Source: CAYYKK01 sp964467935 | GTDB lineage: Bacteria; Myxococcota_A; Polyangia; Polyangiales; Polyangiaceae | Assembly (NCBI GenBank): GCA_964467935.1 | Contig: CAYYKK010000116.1 | Coordinates: 1-20,338 of the forward strand | Reading direction: 5' to 3' | DNA length: 20,338 nucleotides | Shown: one piece after another, positions 6,590 through 12,997 of the stretch | Position numbering within the stretch: the first letter of the stretch is position 1 | Layout: each line of letters starts with the position of its first letter | Notes under the pieces: generated by a model | Database searches by the model: none | What the model saw: the letters and a program-made list of their open reading frames with translations, nothing else | Told to the model about the DNA's origin: nothing | Translations under genes and position numbers: made by a program

Positions 6590-7282
6590 ATGGCCCTCGG
6601 ACGTGAGCAGATCGCACAGCGCGCGGCCCTCGAGCTTCGCGACGGCTTCTACGTGAACCTCGGCATCGGGATGCCGACGCTCGTCGCCAACTACATCCCC
6701 GAAGGCGTGGAGGTCGTCTTGCAGAGCGAGAACGGCCTGCTCGGCATCGGCCCCTACCCCGTCGCGGGCAAGGAGGACGCCGATCTCATCAACGCAGGCA
6801 AGGAGACCGTCACGATGCTCGCCGGCTCGGCGATCTTCTCGAGCGCGGAGAGCTTCGAGATGATCCGCGGCGGCCACATCGACCTCGCGATCCTCGGGGC
6901 GATGGAGGTGAGCGAGCGCGGCGACCTCGCGAACTGGATGATCCCGGGCAAGATGGTGAAGGGCATGGGCGGGGCGATGGATCTCGTCGCGCGCGCCCGA
7001 CGGGTGGTCGTGATCATGGACCACGCGGCGAAGAACGGCGCGCCGAAGATCCTGAAGGAGTGCGGCCTGCCGCTCACCGGTCGCGGCGTCGTCCACCGGA
7101 TCATCACCGATCTCGCGGTGCTGGACGTCACCGCGGAGGGGCTCGTGCTGCGCGAGCTCGCCCCCGGCGTGAGCGCGCGCGAGGTGCAGGACAAGACCGA
7201 GCCGACGCTGAAGGTCCCGCACGACGTCGTCGAGATGCGCGTGGTCGACGGGCGCATCCAGAAGCCGGGTGCGCCCTCGTGA
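6590..7282 (+). CDS. scoB: 3-oxoacid CoA-transferase subunit B
   Basis: The 230-residue beta subunit shows the family I features YVNLGIGMPTLVANYIP and QSENGLLGIGP. The Glu at residue 47 of SENG is the position that forms the covalent glutamyl-CoA intermediate in characterised enzymes. Further conserved blocks are GGHIDLAILGAMEVSERGDL and ANWMIPGKMVKGMGGAMDL. It pairs with the preceding subunit A to transfer CoA between succinyl-CoA and a 3-oxoacid. The start is set by the GGAGG just upstream. The last codons overlap the GTG start of the accD-like gene, so translation of the two is probably coupled. Substrate range within the family cannot be fixed from sequence; acetoacetate is the usual one. 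Confidence 0.94.
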   Translation: MALGREQIAQRAALELRDGFYVNLGIGMPTLVANYIPEGVEVVLQSENGLLGIGPYPVAGKEDADLINAGKETVTMLAGSAIFSSAESFEMIRGGHIDLAILGAMEVSERGDLANWMIPGKMVKGMGGAMDLVARARRVVVIMDHAAKNGAPKILKECGLPLTGRGVVHRIITDLAVLDVTAEGLVLRELAPGVSAREVQDKTEPTLKVPHDVVEMRVVDGRIQKPGAPS

Positions 7283-8148
7283 GCTGGCCGGAGAAGACCG
7301 CCCCGACGACCGACGCGAGCGAGAAGCGCACGCTCGGCAAAGGGGTCTTCAAGAAATGCGACGGCTGCGGCGCGACGATGCTCGCGGCCGAGCTCTCGGC
7401 GACGTTCGAGGTCTGCCCGAGCTGCCAGCATCACCACCTCCTCTCGGCCGACGGATGGCGGAGGCTGCTGCTCGACGACGGTGAGCTCGCCGTGTGGGAC
7501 GCGGCGCTCGAGCCCACCGATCCCCTGCGCTTCAGCGACGGGAAGTCGTACAAGGACCGCATCGTCGGCGCGCAGAAGCGCGCGAGCGCGCGCGAATCGG
7601 TCGACATCGGCCGCGCGCGGATGAACGGCATCCCGGTCGCGTACGGCGCGTTCGTCTTCGCCTTCATGGGCGGCAGCATGGGGTCGGTCGCGGGCGAGAA
7701 GGTCACGCGCCTCTTCGAGCACGCCCTCCGGGACGAGCTCCCGGTCGTGCTCCTCTCGGCGTCGGGCGGGGCGCGCATGCAGGAGGGCATCCTCAGCCTG
7801 ATGCAGATGGCGAAATCGGTCGCGGCGCTCGAGCGCTTCCGCGCCGCGAAGCTCCCGTTCATCTCGGTGCTCCTGCACCCCACCACAGGCGGCGTCGCGG
7901 CGAGCTTCGCGTTCCTCGGAGACGTCAACGTCGCGGAGCCGAAGGCGCTCATCGGCTTCGCCGGGCCGCGCGTCATCGAGAACACCCTCCGCCAGACGCT
8001 CCCGCGGGGCTTCCAGCGCTCGGAGTTCCTGCTCGACCACGGCATGGTCGATCTCATCGCGTCGCGCCTCGAGATGAAGGCGACGATCACCACGCTGCTC
8101 GAGCACTTCGGCTGCGGCGGGCCCGCTCGACCGCGCGAGGCGGGATGA
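7279..8148 (+). CDS. accD: Acetyl-CoA carboxylase carboxyltransferase beta subunit
   Basis: The 289-residue product has the N-terminal four-Cys zinc ribbon of bacterial AccD (C27-x2-C30 and C46-x2-C49, as KKCDGCGATM and VCPSCQHHH). The crotonase-type carboxyltransferase fold follows, with YKDRIVGAQKR, AFMGGSMGSVAGEK, the strongly conserved ASGGARMQEGILSLMQMAK, and HPTTGGVAASFAFLGD. With AccA it moves the carboxyl group from biotin to acetyl-CoA to make malonyl-CoA, the first committed step of fatty acid synthesis. The start is a GTG overlapping the scoB TGA (7279-7282), and the reading frame is open further upstream only by running through scoB. No accA, accB or accC is present in the window. 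The stop overlaps the pdxH ATG. The zinc ribbon separates it from propionyl-CoA carboxylase beta chains. Confidence 0.93.
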   Translation: MSWPEKTAPTTDASEKRTLGKGVFKKCDGCGATMLAAELSATFEVCPSCQHHHLLSADGWRRLLLDDGELAVWDAALEPTDPLRFSDGKSYKDRIVGAQKRASARESVDIGRARMNGIPVAYGAFVFAFMGGSMGSVAGEKVTRLFEHALRDELPVVLLSASGGARMQEGILSLMQMAKSVAALERFRAAKLPFISVLLHPTTGGVAASFAFLGDVNVAEPKALIGFAGPRVIENTLRQTLPRGFQRSEFLLDHGMVDLIASRLEMKATITTLLEHFGCGGPARPREAG

Positions 8149-8750
8149 GCGCGCAGGCGGAGGCGATCGACCCCATCGCGCTCTTCGGCGTGCTCTTCGA
8201 AGAGGCCTGCGCGCGCGAGCCCTTCGAGGCGAACGCGATGACGCTCGCGACCGTGGACGAGGAGGGGAACCCGAGCGCGCGCGTCGTTCTCCTGAAGTCG
8301 TTCGACGAGCGCGGCTTCGTCTTCCACACGAACAGGACGAGCCGCAAGGGGCGCGAGCTCGAGGGCCGCCCCGTCGCGGCCCTCTGCTTTCACTGGCCGA
8401 AGGGCGAGCAGCAGGTGCGCATCGAAGGCCCGACCACGCGCCTCGGCGACGAGGAGAGCGACGACTACTTCGCGTCGCGACCTCGCGGCAGCCAGATCGG
8501 CGCGTGGGCGTCGCTCCAGAGCCAGGATCTCCCCTCCCGCGAGCACTTGCTCGAGCGAATCGGCGAGATCGAGGCGCGCTTCCGAGACCAGCCGGTCCCG
8601 CGCCCGCCGCATTGGGGAGGCTTCCGCCTGCTGCCGCACACGATCGAGCTCTGGCAAGGTCGACCGAGCCGGTTGCACGAGCGGCGGCTCTTCACCCGGA
8701 GCCTCGATCCCGCGCCCGGGCCTTGGTCGATGCGCTGGCTCTATCCCTGA
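8145..8750 (+). CDS. pdxH: Pyridoxine/pyridoxamine 5'-phosphate oxidase
   Basis: The 201-residue product is a full-length PNPOx. It oxidises pyridoxine or pyridoxamine phosphate to pyridoxal 5'-phosphate with FMN and oxygen in the cytoplasm. Visible family blocks are the FMN-contacting RVVLLKSFDERGFVFHTN (46-63) with SRKG (66-69), SRPRGSQIGAWASLQSQ (111-127), and the C-terminal substrate region PPHWGGFRLLPHTIELWQG with RLHER (176-180) and the terminal RWLYP. The start ATG at 8145 overlaps the accD stop in an ATGA arrangement, so translational coupling is likely. It is the last gene of the scoA-scoB-accD-pdxH set. A functional link with the CoA genes is not evident. Confidence 0.95.
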   Translation: MSAQAEAIDPIALFGVLFEEACAREPFEANAMTLATVDEEGNPSARVVLLKSFDERGFVFHTNRTSRKGRELEGRPVAALCFHWPKGEQQVRIEGPTTRLGDEESDDYFASRPRGSQIGAWASLQSQDLPSREHLLERIGEIEARFRDQPVPRPPHWGGFRLLPHTIELWQGRPSRLHERRLFTRSLDPAPGPWSMRWLYP

Positions 8751-8780
8751 AGACCGACCTCGCCGGAAGCGGGCGGCGGC

Positions 8781-8818
8781 CTCGCGCCGCGAGACGCGAG
8801 ACCTCCCGCGCGCGCGGC
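8781..8818. terminator. Weak hairpin region between convergent pdxH and acyl-CoA dehydrogenase genes
   Basis: The 69-bp gap holds a 6-bp stem (CTCGCG at 8781-8786 with 8795-8800) and a 12-bp self-complementary GC run (CCGCGCGCGCGG, 8807-8818). Neither has a T-tract. They may help end transcription from both sides, but the evidence is thin. Confidence 0.25.
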
Positions 8819-8819
8819 G

Positions 8820-10733
8820 TCACTCCGCGGCTTCGGCCGTCGACGCGGAGGACCGGGCGAGATCGGCGAGCACCCGCGTGCCCGTGTGCGTGATCTCGTC
8901 GTGGAGCGCGCGCGCGCGGAGCTCGGCCCGCTCGATCCATCGCTCGCAGACCTCCCGACGCGCGGGGTGCTTCTTCGCCTGCTCGAACAAGAGCTCGGCG
9001 ATGGCCTCGTCGGCCAAGAGGCGCGTGAGCCGCTCGGCGTGGAGCATCGCGAGGGCGAAGTCACGCTTCGGATCCCAGTCCTTCGTCATCGCGTCGCGCC
9101 ACTTCGCGAGCGGCAGATCGGCGAGGCTCTTCGCCTTCGTCGCGGCCGTGCGCGTGAGGAGGAACTGCTGCGCGCCGAGCGACAGCGCCTGGATCTTGCC
9201 GAGGCGCCTCTCGAGCGGATCGCGCGCCGTCGCGGCCCGGAAGCGCGCCTCCGCGAGCCGCGAGACGAAGGCTTGCGGGCGCTTCAAGATGCCGACCAGC
9301 GTGTCCTTCATCGCCATGAGCGACTGGATCTGGCTCGTGCCCTCGTAGATGGGCATGACCATCGCGTCGCGCAGGAGCCGCTCCGCGCCGTAGTCCTTCG
9401 TGTAGCCGACGCCGCCGTGGATCTGCAGGTTGCGCCGCGCGATCTCGACGGCCTTCTCCGCCGCGAGGTACTTGAGGAGCGGCGTGAGGCGGCGCGCGCG
9501 TCGGCGATGTCGCGCGATATCGCGCTCGATCTCGGCGCGCTCGCTCGCGCCGCGGGATCGGGCGAGGAGCTCGAGCTTGCGGCTCATCTCCTCGTGGAAG
9601 CCGGAGGCGACGGCCATCGCGCGGAGCCCTTGGAGGTCGGTGCGCATCTCGTCGAGGTAGTCCGCGATCATCTCGTGACGGGCGATCGGCTTGCCCATGC
9701 TGCGGCGCTCCTCCGCGTACGCGAGCGCCATTCGATACGCCGCCTCGGCGAGGCCGATGCTCTCGAAACCGACGCCGACGCGGGCGTTGTTCATGAGGAC
9801 GAGCATGTACGAGAAGCCCTCGCCTCGCTTGCCGATGAGCCGCGCGGGCGCGCGATCGAACGAGAGCGCCGCGGTCACCGATCCGTGGTGGCCGAGCTTC
9901 TCTTCGACGCGATCGATCGTCGCGAAGCGGCGACGCGTCCCGTCCGGGAGATCCTCGTACGCCTGAACGAGGAACATCGAGAGACCGGCGAGCCCCGCGA
10001 GGGGGTTCGACGAGCCCTGCGTCTCCTCGGTGCGCGCGATGACGAAGTGGTACTTGCCGTGCCCCGACGTGATGAAGATCTTCTGGCCCGTGACGGACCA
10101 GTCGCCGGCGTCGTCGACCTCGCCGCGCGCGCGCAGCGCCGCCATGTCGCTGCCGGCGTTCGGCTCGGTGATGTCCATCGAGCCCCACGCGGCGCCGCGC
10201 ACGATCTCGGCGATCTCCTCCGGGAACCGGGTGGACGCGATGCGTCCGCCCGGTCCGAAGGTCGTCGAGCCCTCGTGGATCGAGAAGGCGAGCATCGCCA
10301 TGGCCATGCCGCCGTGGAACGAGAAGTGCGCCATGGTCGAGACGTCGGCGCGCGCGATCATCTCCCCGCCGAGGAAGTAGAGGAGCAAGGGGGCGTTGAG
10401 CCCGCCGAGCTCGCGCGGCAGGCACAACCCGTAGAGCTCCGCGTCGCGGAACGCGTCGAAGATCCCCGCCATCGCTGGGCCGAGGACCGCTTCACCCCGA
10501 TCGAGGTGCGCGCCCTCGCGATCGATCTGCGCCGCGAGCGGCGCGACGCGCGAGCCGGCGAGCTCACCGATGCTCTCGGCGACCTCTCGGTAGAAGGTGC
10601 ACGCTTCGCCGCTCGACTTGAAGCCGTCCACCGAGCGAAAGCCGTGCTCGGTCACGTCGGCGAGCGCAGCCCAGTCGACCCCTTCGTCGAAGTAGAAGCG
10701 GAGATCGTCGTTGTCCGTGAAGTAGCTCGCCAT
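8820..10733 (-). CDS. Acyl-CoA dehydrogenase, long (about 600-residue) type
   Basis: The 637-residue flavoprotein shows the acyl-CoA dehydrogenase order: an N-terminal helical domain with LYGLCLPRELGG, the FAD/substrate block WGSMDITEPNAGSDMAALRA, the middle beta domain with TGQKIFITSGHG, and the C-terminal helical domain with NNARVGVGFESIGLAEAAYR and LQIHGGVGYTKDYGAERLLRD. The Glu at 464 in MPIYEGTSQIQ matches the catalytic base of medium-chain type enzymes. An insertion of charged helix (about 385-425) and a C-terminal extension of about 150 residues place it with the large FadE/DmdC-like subgroup, which act on fatty or substituted acyl-CoAs. The ATG at 10733 is 3 nt after the TetR gene stop and has a GAGG just upstream, so the two are an operon. 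Exact substrate is unknown. Confidence 0.92.
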   Translation of the reverse strand: MASYFTDNDDLRFYFDEGVDWAALADVTEHGFRSVDGFKSSGEACTFYREVAESIGELAGSRVAPLAAQIDREGAHLDRGEAVLGPAMAGIFDAFRDAELYGLCLPRELGGLNAPLLLYFLGGEMIARADVSTMAHFSFHGGMAMAMLAFSIHEGSTTFGPGGRIASTRFPEEIAEIVRGAAWGSMDITEPNAGSDMAALRARGEVDDAGDWSVTGQKIFITSGHGKYHFVIARTEETQGSSNPLAGLAGLSMFLVQAYEDLPDGTRRRFATIDRVEEKLGHHGSVTAALSFDRAPARLIGKRGEGFSYMLVLMNNARVGVGFESIGLAEAAYRMALAYAEERRSMGKPIARHEMIADYLDEMRTDLQGLRAMAVASGFHEEMSRKLELLARSRGASERAEIERDIARHRRRARRLTPLLKYLAAEKAVEIARRNLQIHGGVGYTKDYGAERLLRDAMVMPIYEGTSQIQSLMAMKDTLVGILKRPQAFVSRLAEARFRAATARDPLERRLGKIQALSLGAQQFLLTRTAATKAKSLADLPLAKWRDAMTKDWDPKRDFALAMLHAERLTRLLADEAIAELLFEQAKKHPARREVCERWIERAELRARALHDEITHTGTRVLADLARSSASTAEAAE

Positions 10734-10736
10734 GAC

Positions 10737-11471
10737 TCACCTCTTCTCGTTGCGGCGCGTGCGCGCGGGCGGATTCGTCGGGTCCCGTCGCGCCGGCGTG
10801 GAGCGCGCGCGCGCGGTGGCGGGTTTGGCCTTTCGGCGCGCAGCGGCCCGCCGGGCGCTGCCGTCGTCGGGGGCGAAGAGGCTCGCCTTGGCGATGCGGG
10901 TGAGCTCCCTCGCGTAGCGCGCGTGGGCGTCGGGGCCGACCAGCGTGCGCGTCACGGGGCCCGTCGCGAACGCCATCACGACGAGCTGCGCGACGTGGAC
11001 CACGTACGCCTCCGCGTCGACGTCGGCGAAGTGACGCCCGGACTTCTGCCCCGCGCGGATGTAGCCGGCGATGGCGTCGAACCAGGGCTTGATGGTGGCT
11101 TCGAGCACCCGGCGCGCGTCGGAGCCGCGATCGATCGTCTCGCGCAGCAGGACGAGCGCGCGGTCGGGGTCGGCGGCGAAGAAGCGGTGCAGCTCGTTGA
11201 AGACCGAGTCGAAGCGGTCCTCGCTCGCGGTGGCCGCGAGCAAGAGCCGCGGCATCGCCTCCCCCCAGTGCGCGAGGATGTGACCGAGCACCGCGTTGCG
11301 GAGCAGCTCCTTCGAAGGGAAGTGGTGGAGCACCGCCGGCTTCGAGACGCCGACGACGTCGGCCACGTCCTGGATCGCGGTCCCGTCGAAGCCGTGCGCC
11401 GCGAAGAGGCGCGTCGCGGCCCGCAGGATGGCTCCGCGGACGTCCTGGTTGTCGGCTCGGGCGCTGACCAT
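10737..11471 (-). CDS. TetR-family transcriptional regulator
   Basis: The 244-residue protein begins with a TetR N-terminal domain: ILRAATRLFAAHGFDGTAIQ leads into the helix-turn-helix DVADVVGVSKPAVLHHFPSK (about residues 35-54). The C-terminal ligand domain is unrecognised in detail (about 60-200). The last 40 residues are unusual: a Lys/Arg/Ala/Pro-rich basic tail (RRAAARRKAKPATARAR and onward). The gene precedes the acyl-CoA dehydrogenase by 3 nt, and an operator-like palindrome sits directly upstream, so it probably represses its own operon and releases on an acyl-CoA or fatty-acid-type ligand. That ligand is inference from the partner gene. The ATG at 11471 has AAGGAAG about 9 nt upstream. 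Confidence 0.92.
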   Translation of the reverse strand: MVSARADNQDVRGAILRAATRLFAAHGFDGTAIQDVADVVGVSKPAVLHHFPSKELLRNAVLGHILAHWGEAMPRLLLAATASEDRFDSVFNELHRFFAADPDRALVLLRETIDRGSDARRVLEATIKPWFDAIAGYIRAGQKSGRHFADVDAEAYVVHVAQLVVMAFATGPVTRTLVGPDAHARYARELTRIAKASLFAPDDGSARRAAARRKAKPATARARSTPARRDPTNPPARTRRNEKR

Positions 11472-11486
11472 ACAGTCAACGCTTCC

Positions 11487-11500
11487 TTACCAATCGGTAA
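11487..11500. promoter_or_regulatory. TetR-type operator candidate
   Basis: TTACC-AATC-GGTAA is a 5-bp-arm inverted repeat in an AT-rich island 15 nt before the tetR-family ATG. Its form (TTACCgattGGTAA on the minus strand) is like operators of many TetR regulators of fatty-acid genes. Binding here would block the promoter or leader of the regulator-dehydrogenase operon. Confidence 0.6.
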
Positions 11501-11551
11501 ACGCGCGCGCAAGCCTGAACCGTGCGCCTCGGGGGTGGCGGCCCGGCGAGA

Positions 11552-12940
11552 TCAGGGACAGTTGCGCAGAGGCAGGACGAGGGGATCGAGCGGCGTCTGC
11601 GTCCAGTCGAACGCGTTCATCAGGTCGTTCGCCTGCCCGTCTTGCGCGGCGGGATCCATCGTCGAGAGCGCGGGCAGGCCGAAGACGCGCTCGATGAAGC
11701 GCGGGATGCTCGCCTGCTCGGAGGTCTCCTTGAAGACGTAGTGAGGCTTCGCGTACGGCGACATGATGATGAGCGGGAGCCGGAACCCGAGGCCGTAGGG
11801 CGTGTTGCCGTCGCACCCGTACTGCCGCGGGGGCGGGACGTGGTCGTACCAGCCGCCGAAGTCGTCCATCGTGAAGAAGATGACCGACTTGCTCCAGTAA
11901 TCGCTTTGCATCAGCGTGTTGAGGTAGTCGACGGTCCAGTTCTCGCCCTTGCAGACCCCGCCGATGTTCGGGTGCTCGTCGTTGAGATCCTGGTTCACGA
12001 GCCACACCACGTTGGGGAGCGTGTGGTTCATGATGTCCTTCTTGAAGTTGTCGGCCGTCACGACGTTCGCCCAACCCGGGCCGTTGCGGATCGCGTCGAT
12101 GCCGTTGAACATCGACCACACCTCGTTGAGGACGTAGAAGTTCGATCCGTAGAACTTCCACGTGAGGCCGGCGGGCTCGATGACGTCCGGGAGCGACGGG
12201 ATCTGGAAGCACGGGAAGACGTCCTTCACGGTGCACGATCCGTGATCGAGGACCTGGAGCGTGTCGAACGAGTACTGGTCGCAGCCCCAGTAGGGATGCG
12301 TGGGATCGATGGGGGGGTTGCCGATCGCCCAGCCCGCCTGCGCGGCGAGGAACATCATGTGACCCGGGTAGCTCGGCCCCATCATCTCGGAGAAGTAGTG
12401 ATCGGCGAGCGTGTACGTCTTCGCGTAGGCCCAGTAGTTGGGGATGTCGCTCTCGTGGTACTGGGCCCACGCGAGGTGGTCGCCGTTCTGGTTCGAGGCG
12501 GCGTTGTCCTCCCAGCCGTTCATCTGCCCGTGGTTCCAGTCGGTGAGCGCGCAGTCGTGGTGATGGCACATGTCGCGCGGCGTGGAGTCCGGCGCGTGGG
12601 GGCACGGGATCGTGGAGCCGTCCTTGAGCTTGCACTGCGTCGTGCCCTCGGCGCCGGGGAACGTGCCGAAGTAGTTGTCGAAGGTGTGGTTCTCCTTCAC
12701 CACGACGATGACGTGCTCGATGGGGATCGGCACCGGGGGTCCCCCACCCTGCCCCGTCGTCACGCTCGAGGTGCCGTTGCCTCCCGCGCCGGTCTGGCCG
12801 GTGGGAGAGCTCGACGAGGATCCGCCCTGCCCCGCGGCAGCGCCGCCGTGCCCTCCGGTGCCGACCTGCTCGCCGCCGCTGCAGCCGCCGATCGAAGCGA
12901 AGAGAACGCCACAGAGCCCGAAGGTGAAGCAACGACGCAT
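11552..12940 (-). CDS. Phosphoesterase family (phospholipase C/acid phosphatase-like) lipoprotein
   Basis: The 462-residue product has a lipoprotein signal (MRRCFTFGLCGVLFASIGGC, lipobox ending in C20) and then about 45 residues of Gly/Ser/Thr-rich linker. The catalytic domain belongs to the PF04185 phosphoesterase superfamily. KENHTFDNYFGTFPGA provides E83 and N84, ADHYFSEMMGPSYPGHMM has the likely nucleophile S190, and TMDDFGGWYDHVPPP provides the metal-binding pair D359 and D360, followed by GLGFRLPLIIMSPYAKP. Relatives cleave phospholipid head groups or phosphomonoesters outside the inner membrane. Substrate cannot be told from sequence. It should be lipid-anchored in the periplasm or at the surface. 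Many Cys residues in the catalytic part suggest disulfides. It lies 57 bp after the DUF2169 gene and 80 bp before the TetR gene, which probably has its own promoter. No Shine-Dalgarno is seen; a palindrome occupies that position. Confidence 0.9.
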   Translation of the reverse strand: MRRCFTFGLCGVLFASIGGCSGGEQVGTGGHGGAAAGQGGSSSSSPTGQTGAGGNGTSSVTTGQGGGPPVPIPIEHVIVVVKENHTFDNYFGTFPGAEGTTQCKLKDGSTIPCPHAPDSTPRDMCHHHDCALTDWNHGQMNGWEDNAASNQNGDHLAWAQYHESDIPNYWAYAKTYTLADHYFSEMMGPSYPGHMMFLAAQAGWAIGNPPIDPTHPYWGCDQYSFDTLQVLDHGSCTVKDVFPCFQIPSLPDVIEPAGLTWKFYGSNFYVLNEVWSMFNGIDAIRNGPGWANVVTADNFKKDIMNHTLPNVVWLVNQDLNDEHPNIGGVCKGENWTVDYLNTLMQSDYWSKSVIFFTMDDFGGWYDHVPPPRQYGCDGNTPYGLGFRLPLIIMSPYAKPHYVFKETSEQASIPRFIERVFGLPALSTMDPAAQDGQANDLMNAFDWTQTPLDPLVLPLRNCP

Positions 12941-12941
12941 G

Positions 12942-12951
12942 GACTCGAGTC
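12942..12951. repeat. 10-bp perfect palindrome before the phosphoesterase start
   Basis: GACTCGAGTC is fully self-complementary and ends 1 nt before the ATG, where a ribosome binding site would be expected. It could be a protein-binding site or a small hairpin affecting initiation, or it could be chance. Confidence 0.3.
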
Positions 12952-12997
12952 TACACGCGAAGCGGGGCGCGACGGCGCGCGAATCGACCGGCGAGGG

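Noticed and set aside
8886..11741. Long open frame (951 codons) on the + strand opposite the acyl-CoA dehydrogenase and TetR genes
   Set aside because: It runs antisense across two recognisable genes and encodes only charged low-complexity sequence.
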